Below are positions 1 to 4,344 of a stretch of DNA of 6,651 nt, piece by piece. The translations under genes were made by a program, and so were the position numbers. The stretch lies in assembly GCA_003162995.1 (NCBI GenBank), contig PLUZ01000533.1, forward strand, positions 149 through 6,799, in the 5' to 3' direction. Source of the stretch: Methylocapsa sp. (GTDB lineage Bacteria; Pseudomonadota; Alphaproteobacteria; Rhizobiales; Beijerinckiaceae). The first letter of the stretch is position 1. Each line of letters begins with the position of its first letter. The notes beneath the pieces were generated by a model. It did not search any database, had not been told where the DNA came from, and saw nothing but the letters and a program-made list of their open reading frames with translations.

Positions 1-115
1 AGACTCGCTTAGCCCGGCGCCGGCACACCACGCTGAGCCCTTCCGCCTGCAGGCCGATGTAGACCAGCACACGGGCCCAGCGGACAAGCGCGTGGATGCG
101 GAGGAGCTCAATCAT
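1..115 (-). CDS. Small phage protein, partial (left edge cuts its 3' part)
   Basis: The ATG at 115-113 overlaps the stop of the upstream gene (TGA 114-112) in an ATGA junction. AGGAGG lies 4 nt before it (125-120), so the start is well supported. The 38 visible residues begin MIELLRIHALVRWARVLVYI; a hydrophobic, cationic amphipathic stretch is followed by a basic run (CRRRAKR, residues 31-37). No family is recognised. It is the last visible gene of the leftward small-gene operon. The hydrophobic start could be a membrane-associated helix, but with no C-terminus visible this is only a possibility. Confidence 0.65.
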   Translation of the reverse strand, partial: MIELLRIHALVRWARVLVYIGLQAEGLSVVCRRRAKRV

Positions 116-525
116 GTGGCCTCCTTTGGCTTCTCAAGATATTTCCTCGCCTTGGCCATCTGCTTTTCCGTTACAGGAGGATCGAAGACGGCGCCACCGG
201 TTACTGCATCGATTTTTTCCACGGCGACCTTGGCCATACTTTGAATTACCAGTTTCAGAGTGTCGTCATCATCCATGTTTTCGGCCGTCAACTGAATTCC
301 TGTGACGATATTTCGAGCATCGAATAACTTGTCGCGTGTCTCGGGGAGGACGTTGCTCATGCTACCTCCATCTGGGCGAGTGCACGGGCGACTGTCCCGA
401 GCCTTGTGTTGAGCGATCGCCGCGAAGATCGGATCCGATTCGGCCGTTGCGATGGTCTCAACCGCTGCCTGGCGAGAGGCCGCCTTCGCCGCCGGTGATC
501 TGCGTGTCTTCGGTTTGGTTGGCAT
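112..525 (-). CDS. Hypothetical phage protein, 137 aa; possibly two genes now in one frame
   Basis: The start at 525 has AGGAGG at 536-531 with a 5-nt spacer; the SD overlaps the preceding gene's TAG. The N-terminal part (residues 1-55) is Lys/Arg/Ala-rich and then reads SDPIFAAIAQHKA, a motif I associate with small rhizobial phage proteins. The second part starts at Met56 (ATG 360-358) and looks like an independent helical protein (IVTGIQLTAEN, then DDDD) with a Lys-rich C-terminus. That ATG has its own GGAGG 4 nt upstream. In the +1 frame the preceding DNA ends LNTRLGTVARALAQMEVA with a TGA overlapping this ATG, as the operon's other couplings do. So this may really be two genes, the first with a small indel, or a genuine fusion. 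Function is unknown. The stop overlaps the next gene's start by ATGA. Confidence 0.7.
   Translation of the reverse strand: MPTKPKTRRSPAAKAASRQAAVETIATAESDPIFAAIAQHKARDSRPCTRPDGGSMSNVLPETRDKLFDARNIVTGIQLTAENMDDDDTLKLVIQSMAKVAVEKIDAVTGGAVFDPPVTEKQMAKARKYLEKPKEAT
358..369 (-). promoter_or_regulatory. Strong internal ribosome binding site and start inside the 137-aa frame
   Basis: GGAGG at 369-365 is followed by TAGC and ATG at 360-358. Starting here gives an 82-aa protein ending at 112. The +1 reading frame stops with a TGA overlapping this ATG (ATGA). Together these suggest a separate downstream gene, or at least a second, shorter product from the same frame. Confidence 0.5.
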
Positions 526-534
526 GTGTTCCTC

Positions 535-759
535 CTATGCGACAGTGGGCCGAATGGCTTCAATTGCGTTCGAAACCGCGTCGCGTGGATAGTCGAGCTT
601 ATTCATAATTGCGTCGAGAATGGCCGGCAGAGCATTGGTGGCAATGGCAGCATTGTCTTTGTTGCGGAGATTCTTCGCGACCAGCATCGCGCCTTGAACT
701 AAGCCAGCCACTTCTTCCAGGTCGGCGAGGATCTGAGTAAGGTTTTCCAGAGTGGTCAT
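535..759 (-). CDS. Small helical hypothetical phage protein, 74 aa
   Basis: The start at 759 is chosen because AGGAGG (772-767) lies 7 nt upstream. A longer in-frame start at 816 has no SD and would place this site inside the gene. The protein (MTTLENLTQILADLEEVAGL...) is predicted almost wholly helical, with leucine/alanine heptad-like spacing and no visible catalytic motif or signal peptide. Its core (LVQGAMLVAKNL, residues 20-31, then a KD pair and a KLD near residue 54) resembles the second half of the downstream 137-aa frame (IVTGIQLTAENM). The two are plausible diverged paralogues. Its TAG is embedded in the SD of the next gene, so translation is probably coupled. Function unknown. Confidence 0.75.
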   Translation of the reverse strand: MTTLENLTQILADLEEVAGLVQGAMLVAKNLRNKDNAAIATNALPAILDAIMNKLDYPRDAVSNAIEAIRPTVA

Positions 760-847
760 GTACGTTCCTCCTAGGTTACGCGGCTCTGCGCGCGTGATAA
801 GATCATTGTCAGCCATGCCAAACCATAGCGCGGGTGCGACATGGTTA

Positions 848-881
848 GAGACGGTCGTGAAGTAGGTCTCCCGGCCGTCTC
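848..881 (-). repeat. Inverted repeat (hairpin) just after the 77-aa gene
   Basis: GAGACGG (848-854) and CCGTCTC (875-881) are perfect 7-bp complementary arms around 20 nt, with two further inner C/G pairs after one mismatch. It begins 7 nt past the stop of the 77-aa gene on the minus strand and precedes the 74-aa gene. There is no T-run on the minus-strand 3' side, so it is not a classical intrinsic terminator. It could be an mRNA processing or attenuation structure in the otherwise featureless 129-nt gap 760-888. Confidence 0.35.
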
Positions 882-888
882 GCTCTCG

Positions 889-1122
889 TCAATCGGTTTG
901 CCGGACAGCGAAGTCATCGCCTTGAATTTCGATCACGGTCTTGCCGTGGCGGATGAGAGCCGAGAAGCCGTCCTTCGATGACACCGCTTGGAACCCGCGC
1001 CTATTGGTCGCCTCGGCATGAACTTCCGCCGCGTTGGCCTCAAGCCGGGCGATGGCCCTGGCCGCTAGTCCTGCCGCCTGTGAGATGGCGGGAATCGTTG
1101 ATTTACTTGTTGATTTCGTCAT
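889..1122 (-). CDS. Small hypothetical phage protein, 77 aa (first gene of leftward operon)
   Basis: The ATG at 1122 has AAGGAG at 1133-1128 with a 5-nt spacer. A GTG at 1137 in the same frame would put this SD inside the gene and is rejected. The first half is an alanine-rich helix (AAGLAARAIARLEANAAEVH), after a Ser/Thr/Lys-rich N-terminus (MTKSTSKSTIP). The second half looks like a small beta hairpin or sheet (GFSALIRHGKTVIEIQGDDF). No membrane segment, signal peptide or recognised domain is visible. It is promoter-proximal in the divergent arrangement with the RHH regulator, so its transcription is probably controlled from 1138-1198. Function unknown. Confidence 0.75.
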   Translation of the reverse strand: MTKSTSKSTIPAISQAAGLAARAIARLEANAAEVHAEATNRRGFQAVSSKDGFSALIRHGKTVIEIQGDDFAVRQTD

Positions 1123-1154
1123 GTTGTCTCCTTGCACTTGTGGTAAGCTAGTGT

Positions 1155-1183
1155 TATATATATTTTCGTACTCATATTATCAA
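1155..1183 (-). promoter_or_regulatory. Sigma-70-like promoter for the leftward small-gene operon
   Basis: On the minus strand TTGATA (1183-1178) and TATATA (1160-1155) are separated by 17 nt, close to consensus with ideal spacing. Transcription would begin near 1148, about 25 nt before the start codon at 1122. The -35 box overlaps the left arm of the perfect inverted repeat at 1175-1196, so a protein bound there should block it. A matching promoter for the plus-strand genes is less clear: TATTAT at 1175-1180 could be a -10, with only a weak -35 upstream. Confidence 0.55.
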
Positions 1184-1196
1184 TAGGCTGATAATA
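1175..1196. promoter_or_regulatory. Perfect inverted repeat, candidate operator of the RHH regulator
   Basis: TATTATCA (1175-1182) and TGATAATA (1189-1196) are exact reverse complements separated by ATAGGC. The repeat ends 2 nt before the ATG of the ribbon-helix-helix gene and covers the -35 box of the divergent promoter. RHH proteins bind as dimers to short inverted or tandem repeats near their own start, so autorepression plus control of the leftward operon is a reasonable inference. As RNA it could also fold over the weak AGG ribosome-binding element in the loop. Confidence 0.6.
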
Positions 1197-1198
1197 AA

Positions 1199-1372
1199 AT
1201 GGTAAGACCTAGCAAGCCGAAGAAAGACGTCAAGGTCGTTACGGCGATCCGATTGAAGCCCGCGACAAAAGCCGCGCTCAAAAAGGCCGCAGAAGCTGAT
1301 GGCCGCTCCATGATGAATTTGATGGAACGCCTTTTAGAAGATTGGCTCAGGGAAAAAGGATTTTTGAAATGA
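1199..1372 (+). CDS. Ribbon-helix-helix DNA-binding protein, 57 aa
   Basis: ATG at 1199, TGA at 1370-1372. The protein fits the RHH (Arc/CopG/MetJ-like) fold: a basic N-terminal arm (RPSKPKKD, 3-10), a beta strand with alternating residues (VKVVTAIRL, 11-19), helix A (KPATKAALKKAAEADG, 20-35), a turn with RS (36-37), and helix B (MMNLMERLLEDWLREKG, 38-54). Length is typical for a one-domain RHH regulator. No strong SD is present; AGG at 1185-1187 is 11 nt away, so initiation may be weak or near-leaderless. It overlaps the YfbU gene by ATGA. I recall YfbU proteins in other bacteria that carry an N-terminal RHH-like region fused to the same TDGEKL... start, so this pair may be the split form. 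Its likely role is autoregulation through the repeat at 1175-1196. The gene is too short to be listed by many ORF callers. Confidence 0.8.
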   Translation: MVRPSKPKKDVKVVTAIRLKPATKAALKKAAEADGRSMMNLMERLLEDWLREKGFLK

Positions 1373-1893
1373 AATTGACTGACGGCGAAAAGCTGATTCT
1401 CTACATGCTCAGCGAAATTTACGAGCATCTGGGAATAGAAGGCAAAACCAAAATAGACTCGCAGTTTGTTAAGTCCGCGATACATGACGGCCATGCTTGG
1501 GGCCTGAAATGGAAATATCCTGGCTTGTTCGACGTTGGCGAGAATGTCGACCTTGATGTTGTCATTGAAACGACCAATCTCCTGAACATGTGGTCATGCA
1601 TCGAAAGCTCGTATGATCATCTTTCAGATGGAGACAAGGCACGCATATCAGAAGTTTCTAAGTTCGATGGATTCGGCAATAATTCGAATCACGCTTCTGT
1701 CGCAAGTTTTCTAGTTCATAAACTCGATCGGTTTAACGAATTCAAAGATCGTAAGATGTATGAATACACACCCTGCTCATTGCAGCAGCACAGGGCAATG
1801 CTTGCCACCTTCACGAGAATATTATCATCCACTACTGGCCTGCTAAGCGCAAATCAGATCACAGAAATTCTCGACGCGAAGTCGTCAGCGTGA
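1369..1893 (+). CDS. YfbU family protein, 174 aa
   Basis: ATG at 1369 is chosen because AAGGA (1356-1360) lies 8 nt upstream and the ATGA overlaps the RHH stop. A TTG at 1342 has no SD and only adds nine residues. Features matching the YfbU family (E. coli YfbU is about 164 aa): LTDGEKLILYMLSEIY at 3-18, the MW pair at 74-75 in the central helices, FDGFGNN at 99-105, YTPCSLQQHRAML at 132-144, and a C-terminal LSANQITEILDA at 159-170 (E. coli ends LSANEINQIINA). The biochemical function of the family is not established. As I recall, E. coli yfbU was reported as one of the genes promoting MazF-linked cell death. The gene is AT-richer (roughly 40-48% GC in sampled segments) than its neighbours (about 60%), a sign of separate acquisition. 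Paired with an RHH regulator it resembles a toxin-antitoxin or accessory module; that is inference. Confidence 0.85.
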   Translation: MKLTDGEKLILYMLSEIYEHLGIEGKTKIDSQFVKSAIHDGHAWGLKWKYPGLFDVGENVDLDVVIETTNLLNMWSCIESSYDHLSDGDKARISEVSKFDGFGNNSNHASVASFLVHKLDRFNEFKDRKMYEYTPCSLQQHRAMLATFTRILSSTTGLLSANQITEILDAKSSA

Positions 1894-1939
1894 CGTTCAG
1901 TGACAATGGCGGCGTAAAACCAAGCAAGAGGAAGCCGAA

Positions 1940-2458
1940 ATGAGATTCTGGCTATCCGGCCCACGTCTGTTCAACGGGCTTGTCCGTCCAGGAATCAGCT
2001 TTAGCGGCAAGGAGCTGGCAGTATGGGGAAAGAAGCCGCCAACGATCGCCGGGGCCGGCATGCTTGGCATATTCAAGCGCGACACTGACGGCGCGATCTT
2101 CCTCGGCGTCACCGATCAGAATGGCGAAAATGAGCATCTCGCTAATGTGAAGCCAGTGGCCGCGTTCGCGTTTTCATCGGCCGATGCAGCCATAACGGCC
2201 CGAGAAGGTGCGATTGTCCGCTTGGCCAAGCATCTCAACACAGACGGCCTGCTGGTGGGGGCAAGCGTCGGTCAGGCAGTTTCATCCATCAGAGCAGAAG
2301 CGGCCGCCCTTGGGCTTCCTGCGCAGTTTGCCAGGGTGACGATCGAGGCGCCGACCGAAGACAAACCCGATTGGGCAGAGACGCCAACCGCTCAAGCAAT
2401 CGGCCTGATTCTATTCCTGCTCTGCGTGCTGGCTATCGTCGTCCACGGACTCAGCTAG
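1940..2458 (+). CDS. Hypothetical protein with C-terminal transmembrane segment, 172 aa
   Basis: The ATG at 1940 follows AGAGGAAG with a 5-nt spacer, 46 nt after the YfbU stop, so it is probably the third gene of the plus-strand cassette. The N-terminus (MRFWLSGPRLFNGLVRPGIS, then FSGKEL) resembles the opening of small hypothetical phage/alphaproteobacterial proteins. The middle (about 60-135) is a soluble alpha/beta-looking region with an Ala-rich helix (SSADAAITAREGAIVRLAKH). After an acidic linker (APTEDKPDWAETPT, 137-150), residues 151-169 form one strong hydrophobic helix (AQAIGLILFLLCVLAIVV) ending just before the stop, so a tail-anchored membrane protein is likely. The final 48 nt overlap the convergent HTH gene. 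GC is like that of the phage genes rather than the YfbU gene. Function unknown. Confidence 0.7.
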   Translation: MRFWLSGPRLFNGLVRPGISFSGKELAVWGKKPPTIAGAGMLGIFKRDTDGAIFLGVTDQNGENEHLANVKPVAAFAFSSADAAITAREGAIVRLAKHLNTDGLLVGASVGQAVSSIRAEAAALGLPAQFARVTIEAPTEDKPDWAETPTAQAIGLILFLLCVLAIVVHGLS

Positions 2459-2695
2459 GCCGAACACTCTCTCCGAAAGAATCCGGCCAGGACGGTTGGC
2501 GGGCTGCGGTAGCACAGGCGGCAATTCTGGCGGGACGTAGCGAGGCTGGGAGCGCGTCGCTGCGAGCTTGCCTATCCACCCCCGCAAATCATCAGGATGG
2601 ATGTCCAGAGCAGCCGCAATAGCTTCTACCGGCATGTGGGCAGCTCCGTATTCCGCAATAAGATCAATCTGGCGTCTGTCTGGCTTCCAGGTCAT
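2411..2695 (-). CDS. Small protein with probable helix-turn-helix, 94 aa
   Basis: The start at 2695 is chosen because its ATG overlaps the TGA of the 76-aa gene (ATGA); the same frame is open to 2899, but that part is antisense-like Arg-rich sequence lying over the 76-aa gene. Residues 8-43 (RQIDLIAEYGAAHMPVEAIA, then AALDIHPDDLRGWIGKL) have the spacing of a helix-turn-helix with a recognition helix at about 33-43, as in small DNA-binding phage proteins. A proline-rich linker (54-69) and an acidic tail (SVDDDSQHAEQE) follow. It has no good SD, so it is probably translated by coupling. It could be a phage regulator or a terminase-small-subunit-like DNA-binding protein, though its place after the tail genes argues against a packaging role. 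The 3' end overlaps the 172-aa gene. Confidence 0.65.
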   Translation of the reverse strand: MTWKPDRRQIDLIAEYGAAHMPVEAIAAALDIHPDDLRGWIGKLAATRSQPRYVPPELPPVLPQPANRPGRILSERVFGLAESVDDDSQHAEQE

Positions 2696-2922
2696 CGATT
2701 CCGAATCCCGTTCGGTTGTGCGCGATACAAGTCCCACAAATGCGCATCGCATGCATCCCGCCATGCCTCTCGCCGATTGCCTATCTCTTGCGCAAACGCC
2801 TTCCGCTCTACGCCGGTCAGTGGAGGATCCACGAGGGCGCGATCGGGATAGAAAACGTGGCTCGCTTTGTCCGCCGCGAATTCCCACATGCCGCTGCATG
2901 GGACATCGAAGCCGTCGCTCAT
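2692..2922 (-). CDS. Hypothetical phage protein, 76 aa
   Basis: The start at 2922 is taken from the ATGA overlap with the 31-aa gene; upstream in-frame starts at 2952 (ATG) and 2970 (TTG) would overlap that gene much further. The protein begins MSDGFDVPCSGMWEF and continues with a charged helical region (VERKAFAQEIGNRREAWRDA), ending in AHLWDLYRAQPNGIRNR. Three Trp residues (13, 54, 63) and two Cys (9, 58) stand out. No family is recognised, and no signal peptide or membrane segment is seen. It is the middle gene of a three-gene set coupled by two ATGA junctions downstream of the tail glucosaminidase, so it may be a tail accessory or lysis-related protein, but nothing in the sequence decides this. 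Confidence 0.65.
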   Translation of the reverse strand: MSDGFDVPCSGMWEFAADKASHVFYPDRALVDPPLTGVERKAFAQEIGNRREAWRDACDAHLWDLYRAQPNGIRNR

Positions 2923-3014
2923 GCGCGCCCCGCTAGTTTCATCCGGAGCCATAGCCGCGCCAAGCGCCAAGCCGCGCGTATCAGATTACGAAACGCCAGA
3001 GCAATATTTCTCAT
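2919..3014 (-). CDS. 31-aa cationic amphipathic peptide ORF
   Basis: ATG at 3014-3012 with a GAGAG-type SD about 8 nt upstream; TGA at 2921-2919 overlaps the next ATG (ATGA). The peptide starts MRNIALAFRNLIRAAWRLAR and ends LAGRA. It carries eight basic residues and no acidic ones; Arg at 9, 13, 17, 20 and 24 fall on one face of a helix, with Leu/Ile/Trp on the other. Such a peptide would bind membranes or nucleic acid. The SD, the overlap and the filling of an otherwise empty gap between the glucosaminidase stop (3046) and the 76-aa gene support it being real. No homologue is known to me. It is too short for ordinary ORF tracks. Confidence 0.5.
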   Translation of the reverse strand: MRNIALAFRNLIRAAWRLARLWLRMKLAGRA

Positions 3015-3045
3015 TTAAATATCTCTCTTCAAAGGCGTCTTCAGT

Positions 3046-4341
3046 TTAAACCGTGAAGTCGGATCTGAAGGCTCCTTCTGGCTTGCGCTTGGAAGCTGGA
3101 TCTGGATAGGCAGGCGTGATTTCAGTTATGGCGCGTTTGTCTGGCTTGCCGAGATAAGGAGAATTTGTAGGTGCGTCGTCTGGATTTCCCTGGTCAAGAA
3201 ATGATGTGTCTGGCTTGACAACTCTGCCATGGTGAAAGAACCGCCCTCCTTGGCTTTCCGAATAAGGAACCTGATTTTTAATCTTTTTGCCGCGGAGCAG
3301 CGCCATTTTGGCCAGTTGCTTCGGTGCCACCTCGGATGCGGCTGGTTGAGCGGCGGCGACGCTATCTGAAATTGGGTTGGCACCATTAATGCCCCGCATC
3401 CTTGGAAGAATTTTGCTGACATATTTTGGGTCTTCCGCGTACCCACCTCGTCGTCCCGCATGAAGCCCAGCGGCCGCTGATTCGAGCGTCGTTGCATTGG
3501 CCGCGTCAGGCCAGCGTCTCTGTATGTGCCCCCACCAAGCCTCTAGGCTCTTTTCTGGTAAGCTGTAAGCAGCGTAATGTCCTTTGCGATCACCATCGCC
3601 AGCTCTACTACCTATGCCAGCATCCCCCCGGCCCTTCACCCCGAAAATGTTATTATAGGCTCTGGCGACATGGCTTCGCCCGCTCATGCTTTCATGGGCC
3701 GCCTGTGCAGCAGCGAGCCGAGCCTGTGTCTCAGGAATCCCCATAGCCAATGCTCTTTTATAAACGCTATTTGTGAAAGTTGCCCCTGACGTAATTGGCC
3801 CTTTCGGGCTTGTTCCTTCCGGAGATTGGTTTGGTTTGGTAGACATCGGCCCAACAGCGCCGGCCGCCGTGTTCATCGGACCCTCCGCCATTGGATGCGC
3901 GACATGGCTATGTGCATGATCCGCAAGAGACGCGCCTTTAGGCCCCGACGCACCTGGATGGCCTTTCGTGGACATTGGCCCGACTGCGCCTTGTGCAGTA
4001 TTTCTGGCGCCTTCCTCTACGCGAGCCGCGACATGATGGTCTATTATACGCTCGTGAACGCGATGGCTGTGGCGATGGTCGCGCGGGTCTGCGCCGTCAT
4101 GGTGATGGTGCATCCCATGCGGCGTGGCCGTGTCGCCGTGCGAGCGAGGGGTCATGGCGCCTGTTAATGGCGAAGGCGGTGTAGAGCCGTCGCCCGCCGT
4201 GTTCCCAGCGCTGTCATTATTCAAAACAGAGACCGAGCCGTCGTCTTCGATAGCAAGATCCAGCGCGAAGTTGATCATTCCGACCTGCCGGCCATCGGAC
4301 ATGAACTTGATGTTTGGAACGATATGGATGATTTCGCGCAT
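3046..4341 (-). CDS. Tail-associated glucosaminidase-like peptidoglycan hydrolase, 431 aa
   Basis: Residues 1-43 form a beta-rich N-terminal segment (IIHIVPNIKFM..., ALDLAIEDDGSVSVL), perhaps for attachment to the tail. Residues 44-185 are a low-complexity Gly/Pro/His linker: 12 His occur between 68 and 103, including HHHH (78-81), and NTAxGAVGPMSTK occurs twice (114-126, 157-169). Residues about 188-312 match a FlgJ/GH73-type glucosaminidase domain: AAQAAHE with the probable catalytic Glu217, the family motif NNIFGVKG (230-237), a WW pair (269-270) and YAEDPKYVSKIL (301-312), like the YATDP.Y..K motif of these enzymes. The C-terminal 120 residues are polar and unassigned. It would cut cell-wall glycan during genome entry. 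No signal peptide is seen, as expected for a virion enzyme. It starts 3 nt after the tape-measure stop. Confidence 0.8.
   Translation of the reverse strand: MREIIHIVPNIKFMSDGRQVGMINFALDLAIEDDGSVSVLNNDSAGNTAGDGSTPPSPLTGAMTPRSHGDTATPHGMHHHHDGADPRDHRHSHRVHERIIDHHVAARVEEGARNTAQGAVGPMSTKGHPGASGPKGASLADHAHSHVAHPMAEGPMNTAAGAVGPMSTKPNQSPEGTSPKGPITSGATFTNSVYKRALAMGIPETQARLAAAQAAHESMSGRSHVARAYNNIFGVKGRGDAGIGSRAGDGDRKGHYAAYSLPEKSLEAWWGHIQRRWPDAANATTLESAAAGLHAGRRGGYAEDPKYVSKILPRMRGINGANPISDSVAAAQPAASEVAPKQLAKMALLRGKKIKNQVPYSESQGGRFFHHGRVVKPDTSFLDQGNPDDAPTNSPYLGKPDKRAITEITPAYPDPASKRKPEGAFRSDFTV
3835..4002 (-). repeat. Two diverged copies of a 13-residue linker repeat
   Basis: Inside the hydrolase linker, NTAxGAVGPMSTK is encoded at 4002-3964 and again at 3873-3835, 129 nt apart. 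Twelve of 13 residues match, but the codons differ at many third positions, so the copies are old and kept at the protein level rather than recently duplicated. Each copy is preceded by an Ala/Glu/Gly-rich stretch and followed by a Gly/Pro-rich one. Confidence 0.7.
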
Positions 4342-4344
4342 CGG

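Noticed and set aside
760..816. Upstream ATG (816) for the 74-aa gene
   Set aside because: It has no SD, and it would bury the perfect AGGAGG at 772-767 inside the coding sequence.
848..881. Intrinsic terminator after the 77-aa gene
   Set aside because: A stem is present but no T-run follows on the minus strand, so it is kept only as an inverted repeat.
1342..1368. Upstream TTG start for the YfbU gene
   Set aside because: It has no SD, adds non-family residues, and the ATG at 1369 has AAGGA at good spacing plus the ATGA overlap.
1180..1494. Minus-strand 104-aa frame opposite the RHH and YfbU genes
   Set aside because: It is antisense to two recognised plus-strand genes, has no SD, and crosses the operator and promoter region.
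2696..2899. Longer N-terminus of the HTH gene (start at 2899)
   Set aside because: The extension lies over the 76-aa gene and is Arg/Ser-rich without homology-like features; the ATGA start at 2695 fits the operon.
2568..2936. Plus-strand frames of 84-122 aa in 2568-3018
   Set aside because: They overlap the coupled minus-strand genes, contradict their ATGA junctions and lack ribosome-binding sites.
3835..4002. CRISPR-like or recent tandem repeat
   Set aside because: There are only two copies, diverged at DNA level and coding in frame; this is a protein linker repeat.
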